A stretch of DNA of 64,000 nucleotides, from contig NZ_WSEN01000002.1 in NCBI RefSeq assembly GCF_009758255.1, positions 1-64,000 of the forward strand, given 5' to 3'. The notes beneath the pieces were generated by a model, which worked only from the letters and a program-made list of their open reading frames with translations, was not told where the DNA came from and searched no databases. Of the stretch, positions 1-7,733 are shown piece by piece (the first letter of the stretch is position 1; every line of letters starts with the position of its first letter). This DNA comes from Microbacterium sp. MAH-37 (GTDB lineage Bacteria; Actinomycetota; Actinomycetes; Actinomycetales; Microbacteriaceae). Position numbers and translations under genes: made by a program.

Positions 1-36
1 GGGGGGACCCTGTGGGAGAGTAGGACACCGCCGAAC
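1..36 (+). rRNA. rrf: 5S ribosomal RNA, 3' end only
   Basis: The first bases carry the GGGAGAGTAGGACACCGCC segment that closes actinobacterial 5S rRNA, ending near the CCGAAC. The 5' part lies outside the window, so this is the tail of an rRNA operon read on the plus strand. A strong hairpin follows eleven bases later, as expected at the end of an rrn operon. The exact 3' end is an estimate. Confidence 0.85.
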
Positions 37-46
37 TCCTTCTAAA

Positions 47-80
47 CGAAAGAGCCACCCAAAGCTGGGTGGCTCTTTCG
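47..80 (+). terminator. rrn operon terminator hairpin
   Basis: A perfect 14-bp inverted repeat (47-60 with 67-80, 6-base loop) made of CGAAAGAGCCACCC and its complement lies directly behind the 5S rRNA end. There is no long T-run, which is common for high-GC terminators. Confidence 0.85.
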
Positions 81-176
81 CGTTAACACACCCTCAACAC
101 ACCCGTGATTTGACTTCCCCCGCGGGCGGGCTATGGTCGATGGTTACGCCAGCCATCAGAAGGGGAAGCGATAACC

Positions 177-311
177 ATGTCTGGAAAGACGCCGCAGTCA
201 CGCGCAGGAAAGAAGACGCCGAAGCTCTCGCTCAAGGAGAAGAGAGCGGAGAAGCGCGCAAAACGGGAGCCGGAGACGTTCATCAAGCCTCGCAAGGGCG
301 CGAGCCACTGA
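177..311 (+). CDS. small, highly basic 44-residue protein
   Basis: A 44-codon frame starting at ATG 177 behind an AAGGGGA ribosome-binding site with good spacing. The product is rich in Lys and Arg (about one third of residues), has almost no hydrophobic stretch, and contains repeated KxxK/EKRAEKRAKR-like segments, so it should be cytosolic and bind nucleic acid or stay disordered. It is followed by its own terminator-like hairpin, which supports a real single-gene transcript between the rRNA operon and the acyl-CoA dehydrogenase. I recall similar short basic proteins as uncharacterised in Microbacteriaceae; no function can be assigned. Confidence 0.65.
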   Translation: MSGKTPQSRAGKKTPKLSLKEKRAEKRAKREPETFIKPRKGASH

Positions 312-329
312 TCTGACTCCATCTCCTGC

Positions 330-370
330 GGGCGCTGCCGTGGACCGTCTTCCTGGTCCGGGCAGCGCCC
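330..370 (+). terminator. terminator-like hairpin after the small basic protein gene
   Basis: Stem GGGCGCTGCC (330-339) pairs with GGCAGCGCCC (361-370); an inner GGACC/GGTCC pair extends it. It lies 19 bases after the stop codon of the 177-311 gene. Confidence 0.7.
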
Positions 371-430
371 GATTCCGTCTCGGCGCCCTCGCTCCTACGT
401 CCTGCTTTCGGTGAGACTCGATCCCGGTTA

Positions 431-445
431 GACTGACTCTCAGTC
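431..445. promoter_or_regulatory. perfect palindrome, likely TetR-type operator upstream of acyl-CoA dehydrogenase
   Basis: GACTGA-CTC-TCAGTC is a perfect 6+3+6 inverted repeat 33 bases upstream of the proposed dehydrogenase start. Acyl-CoA dehydrogenase genes of actinobacteria are often controlled by TetR-family repressors with operators of this shape; the regulator itself is not in the window, so the assignment is an inference. Confidence 0.45.
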
Positions 446-478
446 TCAGCATTGCGCTGCCGCAGAATGGAGTCCCCG

Positions 479-2194
479 ATGGCATCCGACTACATCCCCC
501 CGGTCTCGGACTACGCGTTCCTGTTCGGCGAGGCCTTCGGCCTCGACCTGGTCGCGCGCGGAACCGGCGGCGCGTTCAGCGCAGAGGACGCCACCGAGAT
601 CCTCGCGGGCGCCGGCGAGTTCGCGGCATCCGTCCTCGCCCCGCTCGAGACCGTGGGCGACCGTGTGGGAGCTCGCCTCGAGGACGGCCAGGTGCACCTT
701 CCCGCAGGATTCGCCGAGGCTTACCAGGCGTTCGTCGAAGCGGGTTGGGTCACTGCCGAGGCCCCGGAGTCCGCGGGCGGCGACGGCCTGCCCGGATCGA
801 TCCGCGCCGGGCTCGGCGAGATCTGGAACGGCTCCAACGCGGCCTTCGCCCTCTGCTGGCTGCTTTCCGCCGGCCAGATCCACGCGCTCGACGCCGCAGC
901 ATCCGACGAGATCCGTGCGACGTACCTGTCCAAGCTGGTCTCGGGCGAGTGGACCGGCACGATGAACCTCACCGAGCCGGAGGCCGGCACCGATCTCGGC
1001 GCGATCCGCACCATGGCCACGCCGCGCGGCGACGGTTCGTGGGGCGTCAGCGGGCAGAAGATCTTCATCACCTGGGGCGACCACGACGTCGCGCCTAACA
1101 TCGTGCACCTCGTGCTCGCGCGCACGCCGGATGCTCCGGCCGGCGCCAAGGGTCTGTCGCTGTTCGTCGTGCCGAAGTTCCTGCCTGACGCTGCCGGTGA
1201 GCCGGGTGAGCGCAACGCTGTCACGACCGCATCGATCGAGCACAAGCTCGGTATCCATGGCAGCCCGACCTGCGTGCTCGCCTATGAGGATGCCACCGGC
1301 TACCTCGTCGGCGAGGTCGGCGGGGGACTGGCCGGAATGTTCGTCATGATGAACTCCGCCCGTGCGGGCATGGGATTCCAGGCCACCGGCATCTCGGACC
1401 GCGCCTACCAGCAGGCCGCCGCCTACGCCGACGAGCGACGACAGGGCGGCGTGCTCGACCGCCCCGCGGGGACACCGATCGCAGGGCATCCGGACGTCCG
1501 TCGACTGCTGCTGTCGATGCAGAGCCGGGTCTTCGCGATGCGCGCCCTCGGCGTCTACCTCGGCGACCTGTTCGACCGGGCGGAGACCGACGGAACCGGC
1601 GCACTCGCGGAGTTCTTCGTGCCGATCCTGAAGGGCTGGGCGACCGAGGACGCCGTCGCGCTCACCAGCGACGCGATCCAGGTGCACGGCGGGATGGGCT
1701 TCATCGAGGAGACCGGCATCGCGCAGCACTACCGGGATGCCCGGATCATGCCGATCTACGAGGGCACCACCGCGATCCAGTCGAACGACCTGATCGGCCG
1801 CAAGGTGATCCGCAACGGCGGCGCCACCGCCGAGGAGCTGTTCGATCAGATCGAGCAGACGGTCGCGGCGCTGCGCGACACCGGTGACGCGGTCGCCGCG
1901 CGCACCGCCGACCGTCTCGAGCGCGCGGTCGCCTCGGCCCGAGCGGCCACCGCCGCGCTGGTCGGCTTCGGCCAGACCCGCGACGCCTACGGCGTCAGTG
2001 TGCCGTACCTCATGCTGCTCGGTACGCTCGCCGGCGGCTGGATGCACGGACTCGCCGTGGTCGCGGTGCTGGCGCACGACACGGCGGATGCTGCAGACGC
2101 CGGCCGCCTGGTCTCCGCCGACTTCTACGGTGCCCACCACCTGCCCCGCGTGCACATGCTTGCCGAGACGGTCGCGGCCGGCGAGGTCGCGTAA
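479..2194 (+). CDS. acyl-CoA dehydrogenase
   Basis: A 571-residue FAD-dependent acyl-CoA dehydrogenase of the long form, expected to oxidise an acyl-CoA to the trans-2-enoyl-CoA in the cytosol and pass electrons to ETF. Order of domains: N-terminal extension starting MASDYIPP, all-alpha N-terminal domain, middle beta domain with the flavin-contacting MNLTEPEAGTDLG stretch, C-terminal domain with QVHGGMGFIEETGI and the YEGTTAIQSNDL segment near the CoA and FAD sites, and an extra C-terminal part typical of the roughly 570-600 residue class (DUF4974-type tail family). ATG 479 is preferred because GGAG lies six bases before it; ATG 467 and TTG 452 are in frame but lack a site. A perfect palindrome lies upstream and a strong terminator follows. 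Substrate chain length cannot be read from the sequence. Confidence 0.93.
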   Translation: MASDYIPPVSDYAFLFGEAFGLDLVARGTGGAFSAEDATEILAGAGEFAASVLAPLETVGDRVGARLEDGQVHLPAGFAEAYQAFVEAGWVTAEAPESAGGDGLPGSIRAGLGEIWNGSNAAFALCWLLSAGQIHALDAAASDEIRATYLSKLVSGEWTGTMNLTEPEAGTDLGAIRTMATPRGDGSWGVSGQKIFITWGDHDVAPNIVHLVLARTPDAPAGAKGLSLFVVPKFLPDAAGEPGERNAVTTASIEHKLGIHGSPTCVLAYEDATGYLVGEVGGGLAGMFVMMNSARAGMGFQATGISDRAYQQAAAYADERRQGGVLDRPAGTPIAGHPDVRRLLLSMQSRVFAMRALGVYLGDLFDRAETDGTGALAEFFVPILKGWATEDAVALTSDAIQVHGGMGFIEETGIAQHYRDARIMPIYEGTTAIQSNDLIGRKVIRNGGATAEELFDQIEQTVAALRDTGDAVAARTADRLERAVASARAATAALVGFGQTRDAYGVSVPYLMLLGTLAGGWMHGLAVVAVLAHDTADAADAGRLVSADFYGAHHLPRVHMLAETVAAGEVA

Positions 2195-2198
2195 GACG

Positions 2199-2246
2199 GA
2201 GAGAAGGCCCTGTTCCGATGCCCGGCTTCGGAACAGGGCCTTCTCC
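2199..2246 (+). terminator. strong terminator after acyl-CoA dehydrogenase
   Basis: A 19-bp perfect stem (2199-2217 with 2228-2246) containing GGAGAAGGCCCTG and its complement, with a 10-base loop, begins five bases after the stop codon. It also bounds the minus-strand remnant that comes next. Confidence 0.9.
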
Positions 2247-2252
2247 GTGCCG

Positions 2253-2405
2253 TCAGGACGCGGTGCCCTCGCCGGCGACGACCTGGGTGCGCAGCGGCAT
2301 CAGTGCACCGGCGGCTTCGCCGATCGTCTGCGCGTCGACGCCTGCCTCGGCGAGTGCCGTCGCTGCATGGCCGATCACGTTGTCGAAGTCGGCGTCGGGC
2401 GGGTG
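2253..2405 (-). pseudogene. C-terminal remnant of a group I truncated haemoglobin
   Basis: On the minus strand, 50 codons read HPPDADFDNVIGHAATAL and onward to a stop at 2253-2255. This matches the end of group I truncated haemoglobins: a [TD]xxxFDxVxxHLxxxLxExGV segment, then a helix ending in L-x-P-L-R-x-x-V. No haem-binding His helix or start codon is present: the frame runs upstream into the end of the soxR gene in another register. The simplest reading is that a deletion removed the first two thirds of a globin gene and placed soxR against the stump. Confidence is limited because only about 50 residues remain. Confidence 0.5.
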
Positions 2406-2406
2406 A

Positions 2407-2874
2407 TCAGTCGCCGTCGTCCTGCAGACGCAGGGCGCCCGCGCCCCGTGTGCCGAGGGCGTCGTCGGGGTTCAGCAGTCCGCAGGCCCGCATCGACAGG
2501 CATCCGCAGCCGATGCATCCCGTCAGCTCGCGCTCCAGACGCTCGATGCCCTCGCGGCGCTTCTCCAGCTCGCGCTTCCAGCGCCGGGAGGCGCGCGCCC
2601 AGTCCTCGTGACTCGGGGTCTGCGTGAGCGGCACGTCGGCGAACGCGTCCTTCACCTCCGACAGCGGCAGGCCGAGGTTCTTCGCGACAGTGATGAGAGA
2701 GACGCGGCGCAGCATGTGCCGGGCGTAGCGGCGTTGATTCCCGGGAGTGCGGGTCGACGCGATCAGCCCGAGGCTCTCGTAGAAGTGCAGCGCTGAAGGC
2801 GCGACGCCGGTGCGCTGGCTCATCTCGCCGATGGTCATCGGCTCCTCCGGGGTGTGCGCCTGCTCGCTCGCCAT
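2407..2874 (-). CDS. soxR: redox-sensing MerR-family regulator SoxR
   Basis: 155 residues. N-terminal winged helix-turn-helix ([20 protein letters not shown], about residues 13-32), dimerisation coiled coil (about 80-115), and the C-terminal [12 protein letters not shown] cluster motif with four Cys that hold the [2Fe-2S] centre in SoxR. Oxidation of the cluster by redox-cycling compounds or O2 species twists the promoter DNA to activate transcription. ATG 2874 is chosen because GAAGG lies seven bases ahead; a GTG codon directly before it is also in frame. It is divergent from the ferredoxin/flavin reductase operon and both share a palindromic SoxR box. No soxS gene is nearby, as usual in actinobacteria, where SoxR acts directly on targets. 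Confidence 0.93.
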   Translation of the reverse strand: MASEQAHTPEEPMTIGEMSQRTGVAPSALHFYESLGLIASTRTPGNQRRYARHMLRRVSLITVAKNLGLPLSEVKDAFADVPLTQTPSHEDWARASRRWKRELEKRREGIERLERELTGCIGCGCLSMRACGLLNPDDALGTRGAGALRLQDDGD

Positions 2875-2893
2875 CACAGAACCTTCGCTCGAT

Positions 2894-2924
2894 TTGACCT
2901 CAAGGTTACTTGAGGTTTTACGCT
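2894..2924 (+). promoter_or_regulatory. SoxR box with 19-bp-spaced promoter for fdxA operon
   Basis: ACCTCAAG-GTTA-CTTGAGGT (2897-2916) is a perfect 8+4+8 palindrome of SoxR-box type. It sits between a TTGACC -35 (2894-2899) and a TACGCT -10 (2919-2924). The 19-bp spacer is the over-long spacing used by MerR-family activators. The predicted start near 2931 would give a short leader to the ATG at 2957. Confidence 0.85.
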
Positions 2925-2956
2925 GGAACTGTGACCCGAGTGAAGAACGCCCTCCG

Positions 2957-3283
2957 ATGACCTACGTGATCGCGCTGCCATGTGTCGACGTCAAGGACAG
3001 GGCCTGCATCGACGAGTGTCCGGTGGACTGCATCTACGAGGGCGAACGATCGCTCTACATCCACCCCGACGAATGCGTGGACTGCGGTGCGTGCGAGCCG
3101 GTCTGCCCGGTCGAGGCGATCTACTACGAGGACGACCTCCCCGAGGAGTGGGCCGACTACTACAAGGCCAACGTCGAGTTCTTCGACGAGATCGGCTCCC
3201 CGGGTGGCGCTGCCAAGGTCGGGGCGTACGACTTCGACCACCCGCTGATCGCGGCTCTTCCCCCGCAGGTGGTGGCGGAGTGA
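2957..3283 (+). CDS. fdxA: 7Fe (3Fe-4S/4Fe-4S) ferredoxin
   Basis: 108 residues, cytosolic electron carrier. The N-terminal half holds the paired cluster motifs: C-x7-C-x3-CP (Cys9, Cys17, Cys21 for the 3Fe-4S cluster, with the pattern [18 protein letters not shown]) and [12 protein letters not shown] for the 4Fe-4S cluster. The acidic C-terminal tail with [14 protein letters not shown] and [10 protein letters not shown] is typical of actinobacterial FdxA. Start ATG 2957 gives the canonical MTYVI N-terminus; the ribosome-binding site is weak, but the SoxR-controlled promoter lies just upstream. It overlaps the flavin reductase by four bases, so the two are translationally coupled and likely make a redox-stress response unit. 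Confidence 0.95.
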   Translation: MTYVIALPCVDVKDRACIDECPVDCIYEGERSLYIHPDECVDCGACEPVCPVEAIYYEDDLPEEWADYYKANVEFFDEIGSPGGAAKVGAYDFDHPLIAALPPQVVAE

Positions 3284-3807
3284 GCGCGCCCGCCATCACC
3301 GTGAGGCCCGGGGCACCGGTTCCGTCCGAGGTCGGCGAGGCCATGAAGGCGGCGTTCCGCAAGCATCCGGCCGGAGTCGCGATCATCACCACGATGACGC
3401 CGACGGGCCCGGTCGGCCTGACAGCCTCGAGCGTCGCGTCGGTGGCCGTCGACCCCGCGGCGATCGTCTTCTCCGTCACGCGCGCCACTGGCAGCGCGGG
3501 CGCGATCCTCGAGGCCGATGGCTTCGTCGTGCACCTGATCGATGACGACCACTCCGCGCTCGCGCAGAGCTTCGCCGTGAGCGGGTCGGAGCGCTTCACC
3601 CCCGAGCAGGGCTGGGACGCCCTGCCGAGCGGCGAGCCGCACCTGCCGGCGGCGCGGGCCGCTCTGCGCTGCCGGCCGCTGCAGACGGTCGCGGTCGGGT
3701 CCTCTACGGTCGTCATCGCCGAGGTCGTGGAGGTGCTGTTCGGTGACGAGAGCAGCCCGCTGATCTACGTCGATCGCGCGTTCCACGCGCTGCCACACGC
3801 CGACTGA
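3280..3807 (+). CDS. flavin reductase (FMN-binding split barrel)
   Basis: 175 residues starting at GTG 3280, which overlaps the fdxA stop as GTGA. The sequence follows the flavin-reductase-like split-barrel fold: [13 protein letters not shown], then [14 protein letters not shown] and a [16 protein letters not shown] segment, matching flavin-binding loops of HpaC/NADH:FMN reductases. It would reduce free FMN or FAD with NAD(P)H in the cytosol. Coupling to a ferredoxin under SoxR control suggests a role in repairing or maintaining reduced flavin and iron-sulfur pools during redox stress; the partner oxygenase, if any, is not in the window. Confidence 0.85.
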   Translation: MSAPAITVRPGAPVPSEVGEAMKAAFRKHPAGVAIITTMTPTGPVGLTASSVASVAVDPAAIVFSVTRATGSAGAILEADGFVVHLIDDDHSALAQSFAVSGSERFTPEQGWDALPSGEPHLPAARAALRCRPLQTVAVGSSTVVIAEVVEVLFGDESSPLIYVDRAFHALPHAD

Positions 3808-3833
3808 GCTCGGATACGACGGACGCGCGAGGA

Positions 3834-4253
3834 TCAGCGGGACCGCCGGATCAGCTCCTGCAGCGCCATCCCATACGCCTCCGAAGGATCCGGATGCTCG
3901 AAGCGCAGCCGCTCGCCGGCGATCTCGATCTCAACCTCGAAGGCGTCCTCGAGACGGATCAGGTGGCGGAAAGTGCGTCGCAGCAGGTCGCGCAGCTGAT
4001 CCTCGCGCGGCAGCCACACCGCATCGGCGACGGCGACCGCATCCAGCGCCCACTCGGTCGTGCCGTTGAAGGCGAGGTTCGTGCCGCCCGTCGTCGGGCG
4101 CGCCTCGATCGTCATCGCGCTCACCGTGTAGATCTCCGCCTCCGCCTCGAGCTCCACCTCATCCGGCAGGTCGAGCTGGAAGCGGTCGCCCTCGGCGGGA
4201 TGCCAGACGAGCCCGCCGTCACGCAGGGCCCGCGCGAGTTCACGGGAGATCAT
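3834..4253 (-). CDS. conserved protein of unknown function, 139 residues
   Basis: Acidic, soluble, with no signal peptide or membrane segment. Recognisable features are MISRELARALRDGGLVWHPAEGD at the start (a pattern I recall from a widespread actinobacterial family), a central FNGTTEWALDAV stretch, and a C-terminal region LREDQLRDLLRRTFR-like helix followed by a short beta region. Members are sometimes labelled as pilus assembly proteins, but nothing in this sequence or neighbourhood supports that. The gene is monocistronic and convergent with the flavin reductase operon. Confidence 0.75.
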   Translation of the reverse strand: MISRELARALRDGGLVWHPAEGDRFQLDLPDEVELEAEAEIYTVSAMTIEARPTTGGTNLAFNGTTEWALDAVAVADAVWLPREDQLRDLLRRTFRHLIRLEDAFEVEIEIAGERLRFEHPDPSEAYGMALQELIRRSR

Positions 4254-4404
4254 CTCCCCACGCTATCCGCTCGATCGGGGAGCCGGACGACAGCCGCCGA
4301 TCGGTGGTGCACGATCGGCGGGTCATGAGGATCCGTTTCGGGAGCCGTTCGGGAACCGTGAGGACGCGTTCCCGGCGCGCGGGCGGAGGCGTAGACCGGA
4401 GGGC

Positions 4405-4884
4405 GTGACTCTCACCTCCATCCTTCCCACGCTCCGCGACAGCATTCCGTTGCCCATCGACCGTTCGCGCTGGCCGGCCCGCTCGGTCGCCCTGCTCGAC
4501 GACGTGACTGTCGCCGCGATGTCCCTGCGGCGATACGCCGAGCTCTGCGGCACGCCCTGCACCTGCACGGCGCCCGCGGTGATCCCGCTGTCGGGCGGCA
4601 TGCCGTCACCGGACGCCTCCACGACCGTCGTCGTCGCAACGGTCGTCGACGCGGAGGAGTGCGAGCTGGAGCTCGACGCGGACCTCGAGCACCTCTCGCC
4701 GGCGTGGGGCGAGATGCGCCTCATCGGCCGGATCTCACACGCCTACGAAGTGCTCTTCCGCATCTCAGGCGCGGGGGCCGCGCTGGTGTCGCTGCCCGGC
4801 GACATCCGAGCCGGCGATCGGATCGCGATTCCATGCCCCGGATGCCACACGCTCGGCGAGGTCCGCCGCGGAACGGCGCGGTGA
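4405..4884 (+). CDS. hypothetical protein with CxC and CPGC motifs
   Basis: 159 residues, no membrane segment. I do not recognise the family. Visible features: a Cys-rich piece LCGTPCTCTAP near residue 50, an acidic middle (EECELELDADLEHL), and a C-terminal CPGCHTLGEV that could form a zinc site with the first cluster. The start GTG 4405 has GGAGG only two or three bases before it, so the true start may differ; the next in-frame Met is residue 38. It is divergent from the 3834-4253 gene. Confidence 0.6.
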   Translation: MTLTSILPTLRDSIPLPIDRSRWPARSVALLDDVTVAAMSLRRYAELCGTPCTCTAPAVIPLSGGMPSPDASTTVVVATVVDAEECELELDADLEHLSPAWGEMRLIGRISHAYEVLFRISGAGAALVSLPGDIRAGDRIAIPCPGCHTLGEVRRGTAR

Positions 4885-4888
4885 CGGG

Positions 4889-5023
4889 ATGCTGCTCCAC
4901 ACCGTCGTCCACGCAGGCCGCTGCGCAAGGATGCAGGCCGCGTTCCTCGCGGCCCATCCCGATCAATCGGATCGCGAGCTCGAAGCCGAAGCAGCGCAAC
5001 TGGTCGCCGAAGCCGACGGCTGA
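4889..5023 (+). CDS. possible 44-residue protein
   Basis: ATG 4889 opens 44 codons four bases after the previous stop. The product has an amphipathic helical C-terminal half (DRELEAEAAQLVAEADG) and codon use like the surroundings, which argues for coding, but the ribosome-binding site (ACGGGA) is poor. It may be a small downstream cistron of the 4405 gene or a chance frame. Confidence 0.35.
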   Translation: MLLHTVVHAGRCARMQAAFLAAHPDQSDRELEAEAAQLVAEADG

Positions 5024-5038
5024 GGCGGGGTGCCGGCG

Positions 5039-6364
5039 TCAGTGCTTCCCGCGCTCGCGGCGCCACCACCGCTTGACTCGCTGAGTGAAGGTGCTCCGGG
5101 TGTCGGTGTCGCGCCCGACGGGCAGCGCCACGGCGAACTGCACGATCTCCTCGGCGCCGTGGTGCACCACGCGGTAAAGGGCGGTTCCGATCAGCACGCC
5201 GAGAGCGATCGACATCACCGACACCAGCGCCTCGGTGAAATCGGCGATCCCGCCGTCGGTGGCCACGGCCTCGGTCAGGCCGACGAGTCCTGCGGCACCA
5301 GGAACCAGCAGCCAGAACGCCGGAAGGAAGGTCAGTTGCGAGGGCGCGCCGTTGCGCAGGCCGGCGATCCAGAGGACCACGGGGGTCATGGCGAGCGCCC
5401 CGATGAACCCGCTGACGGTCGGGCCGAGCACGATGCCGCCGATCGTCTGCGCGCTGTAGGCGACCGCCAGCACGAGAAGAACCCACCCGAACGTCGATGG
5501 CGGCGCAGAGAAGTGCAGGTAGTTGCCGACCGCGAAGATGAGCACCCCGAGCAGCGGCACCCACCAGGCGACCGTCCCACCGCCCTTGAGCGGCTCGTAG
5601 TCCGCGGAGTCGACGCCGACCAGCGACCCCGCTGCGAGGATGCCGAACGCCAGGAGCGCCAGCTGCACGAAACCGTAGACCAGTCGCGACGCCCCGGCGA
5701 TCATCTGCCCCGCGGCCAGCTCCACGGTGGCGGTCGTGAGGACGCCGCCGGGCAGGAAGGTCACCAGCGGCGCGATCAGCAGGTGGATGGGGTCGCCGAT
5801 CTCGATGACCTCGGCGAGCAGGAACACTGCGGTCGCGCACGCGAATGCCGCGACGATCGGCATGACCAGCTGCAGAGTGGGTGACCGCACCAGCTTGAGC
5901 AGGCCGATTCCGGCGCCGAGCACGAACGCGATGAACGCGCCCTCCCAGGTCGGCGCCAGCAGCAGCGCGAGTCCCAGGGTGAGCAGCGCGTGCCCGAGTG
6001 TGCGCACAGCCCATCCGTACCGGGGTCGCATCGCGCCGATCTCGTTGAGCCGGCGGATGCCCTCCTCCGGTGCCACCGCGGCCGTCCTCGCCCGCGTGAT
6101 CAGCGCGTAGAGCGCGGCGATCTGATCGAACCGGAACTTCGCCGACAGCGTCGAGCGGAGCGAGACACGATCCTCCTCGCCGCCGGTCTCGATGAGGATC
6201 ACCGTGGGCAGGATGACGATGTCGGTGGCCGTGCTGCCGTACGCGGATGCCACCGTCGCCATGGTGTCGCGGATACGGTCCACCGATTCGTCCGACGCCG
6301 TCATCCCCTCGGCGAGACCCAGCAGGAACCGATTGAGGACGACGGGATCGGTGGCGGCGGTCAT
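5039..6364 (-). CDS. thrE: threonine/serine exporter family membrane protein (ThrE-like)
   Basis: 441 residues. An N-terminal cytosolic domain (about 1-110) with the LGLAEGMTASDESVDRI start and ATDIVILPTVILI core corresponds to the ThrE N-terminal domain; the rest has about ten hydrophobic segments in two blocks, the second with the ThrE_2-like pattern GWVLLVLAVAYSAQTIGG. ThrE proteins export threonine and serine by proton-motive force and are known from Corynebacterium. The C-terminus is strongly basic (KRWWRRERGKH). The gene lies 13 bases downstream of the Dcu-type carrier gene on the same strand, so all three minus-strand genes (dipeptidase, carrier, exporter) may form an amino-acid handling operon. 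Start ATG at 6364 gives a normal family length. Confidence 0.85.
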   Translation of the reverse strand: MTAATDPVVLNRFLLGLAEGMTASDESVDRIRDTMATVASAYGSTATDIVILPTVILIETGGEEDRVSLRSTLSAKFRFDQIAALYALITRARTAAVAPEEGIRRLNEIGAMRPRYGWAVRTLGHALLTLGLALLLAPTWEGAFIAFVLGAGIGLLKLVRSPTLQLVMPIVAAFACATAVFLLAEVIEIGDPIHLLIAPLVTFLPGGVLTTATVELAAGQMIAGASRLVYGFVQLALLAFGILAAGSLVGVDSADYEPLKGGGTVAWWVPLLGVLIFAVGNYLHFSAPPSTFGWVLLVLAVAYSAQTIGGIVLGPTVSGFIGALAMTPVVLWIAGLRNGAPSQLTFLPAFWLLVPGAAGLVGLTEAVATDGGIADFTEALVSVMSIALGVLIGTALYRVVHHGAEEIVQFAVALPVGRDTDTRSTFTQRVKRWWRRERGKH

Positions 6365-6377
6365 GTCGTGCGGTGGG

Positions 6378-7733
6378 TCAGGCGAAGGCGAACGAGAGGG
6401 CCACGCCGACGACGATCGCCGTGCCGACGTACACCAGGTTCGGCAGCTGGAACGAGTGGTCGAAGACGTACTTGCCGAGCTTGGTCGTGCCGGTCTGGTC
6501 GAACGCCGCGGTGGCGACCTGGCTGCCGTTGGCCGGCAGCGTGTACATGCCCATGGCCGAGGGCCACAGACCCACCAGCAGCGGCGCCGGCAGGCCGATC
6601 GTGATACCGATGGGCACGATGGCGTTCGTCGCGCTGGACTGGCTCGTGGTCAGCATCGCGACGACGAACAGGGCCAGTGCGAACAGCAGAGCACCGAGGA
6701 ACGCCGACGATCCCGACACCACCGAGCCGAGCCCGTCGACGATCATCTGCTGGTTCGAGGCGACGAACGTGTTCGCCAGCCAGGCGATGCCGAACAGTGC
6801 GATCGCGCCGACCATGCCCGCGGGGAACGTCGGCTGCTTGGGCACGTCGGAGGCCTTCACCTTGCAGAGCAGGAAGATCAGCGCGGCGATCACGCCCATG
6901 ACCACCTCGATGATCACGGTGACGCTGAGCCGCACCGGGTCGCCGTCGTCGTCGGTGCCGATGATCGGGCGGATGCTCTCGAACAGGCCGAACAGCACGA
7001 TCACGGCCACGCCGATGAGGAACAGCGTCGCGGAGAGCACTGCCGTGCGAGGCAGCTTCTTCTCATGCGCGTCCGTGACCGGGGGCTTGATCTGCCCGTC
7101 GGCCAGTCGCTGCCGGTAGACGGGATCGTCGTCGAGTTCCTTGCCGTGCTTGAGCATGACCAGCGCGGCCAGGAACAGCCCGGCGATCGACGCCGGCCAC
7201 ATGATCAGCAGCAGCCCGCCCAGGTCGACGCCCTGCGGCGCGAGCAGCACCACCATCGACGCGGTCGCCGCAGACACCGGCGAGCAGAGGATGCCGACCT
7301 GCGAGGCCACGGCCGACACCGACAGCGCGCGCTCGGGGCGGATCTTCTGCTGGTAGGAGACGTCGTAGATGACCGGCAGCAGCGGATAGAAGATGTTGCC
7401 GGTGCCGGCGCCCACGGTGAACAGGAAGGACATCGCAGGGGCGAGGAAGACCACGGATCTCGGTCGCTTGCGGATCACCTTCGCGGCGACCGAGACCATC
7501 CAGTCGATGCCTCCGGCGGCCTGCATCGTGGAGGCCGCAGTGATCACGGTGATCACGATGAAGACGGCATCCACCGGGGCGCTGCCCGGTGCCTCCCCGA
7601 ACAGGAAGACCAGCACTGCCACGCCGACCAGGCCCCAGACGCCGAGGCCGATCCCGCTGGTGCGGGTGCCCATGTAGATGGCGCCGATGACGACCAGGAG
7701 CTCGGCGATCAGGATCCAGATGCTGTCGTTCAT
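6378..7733 (-). CDS. anaerobic C4-dicarboxylate transporter family (Dcu-type) carrier
   Basis: 451 residues with about ten to twelve membrane segments and a charged cytosolic loop near residues 205-225. The stretch SSATNAIVPIGITIGLPAPL, the TMQAAGGIDW loop and the PRSVVFLAPAMSFLFTVGAG segment are typical of DcuA/DcuB proteins, which exchange or take up aspartate, fumarate, malate and succinate. The start ATG 7733 overlaps the stop of the upstream dipeptidase gene as ATGA. Coupling to an aspartyl dipeptidase suggests aspartate as the physiological substrate; this is inference, since Dcu specificity cannot be read off. Confidence 0.88.
   Translation of the reverse strand: MNDSIWILIAELLVVIGAIYMGTRTSGIGLGVWGLVGVAVLVFLFGEAPGSAPVDAVFIVITVITAASTMQAAGGIDWMVSVAAKVIRKRPRSVVFLAPAMSFLFTVGAGTGNIFYPLLPVIYDVSYQQKIRPERALSVSAVASQVGILCSPVSAATASMVVLLAPQGVDLGGLLLIMWPASIAGLFLAALVMLKHGKELDDDPVYRQRLADGQIKPPVTDAHEKKLPRTAVLSATLFLIGVAVIVLFGLFESIRPIIGTDDDGDPVRLSVTVIIEVVMGVIAALIFLLCKVKASDVPKQPTFPAGMVGAIALFGIAWLANTFVASNQQMIVDGLGSVVSGSSAFLGALLFALALFVVAMLTTSQSSATNAIVPIGITIGLPAPLLVGLWPSAMGMYTLPANGSQVATAAFDQTGTTKLGKYVFDHSFQLPNLVYVGTAIVVGVALSFAFA

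Noticed and set aside
446-2155. Long open frame on the minus strand opposite the acyl-CoA dehydrogenase
   Set aside because: It mirrors the codon structure of the real gene, has His/Arg/Gly-rich low-complexity translation and no family motif.
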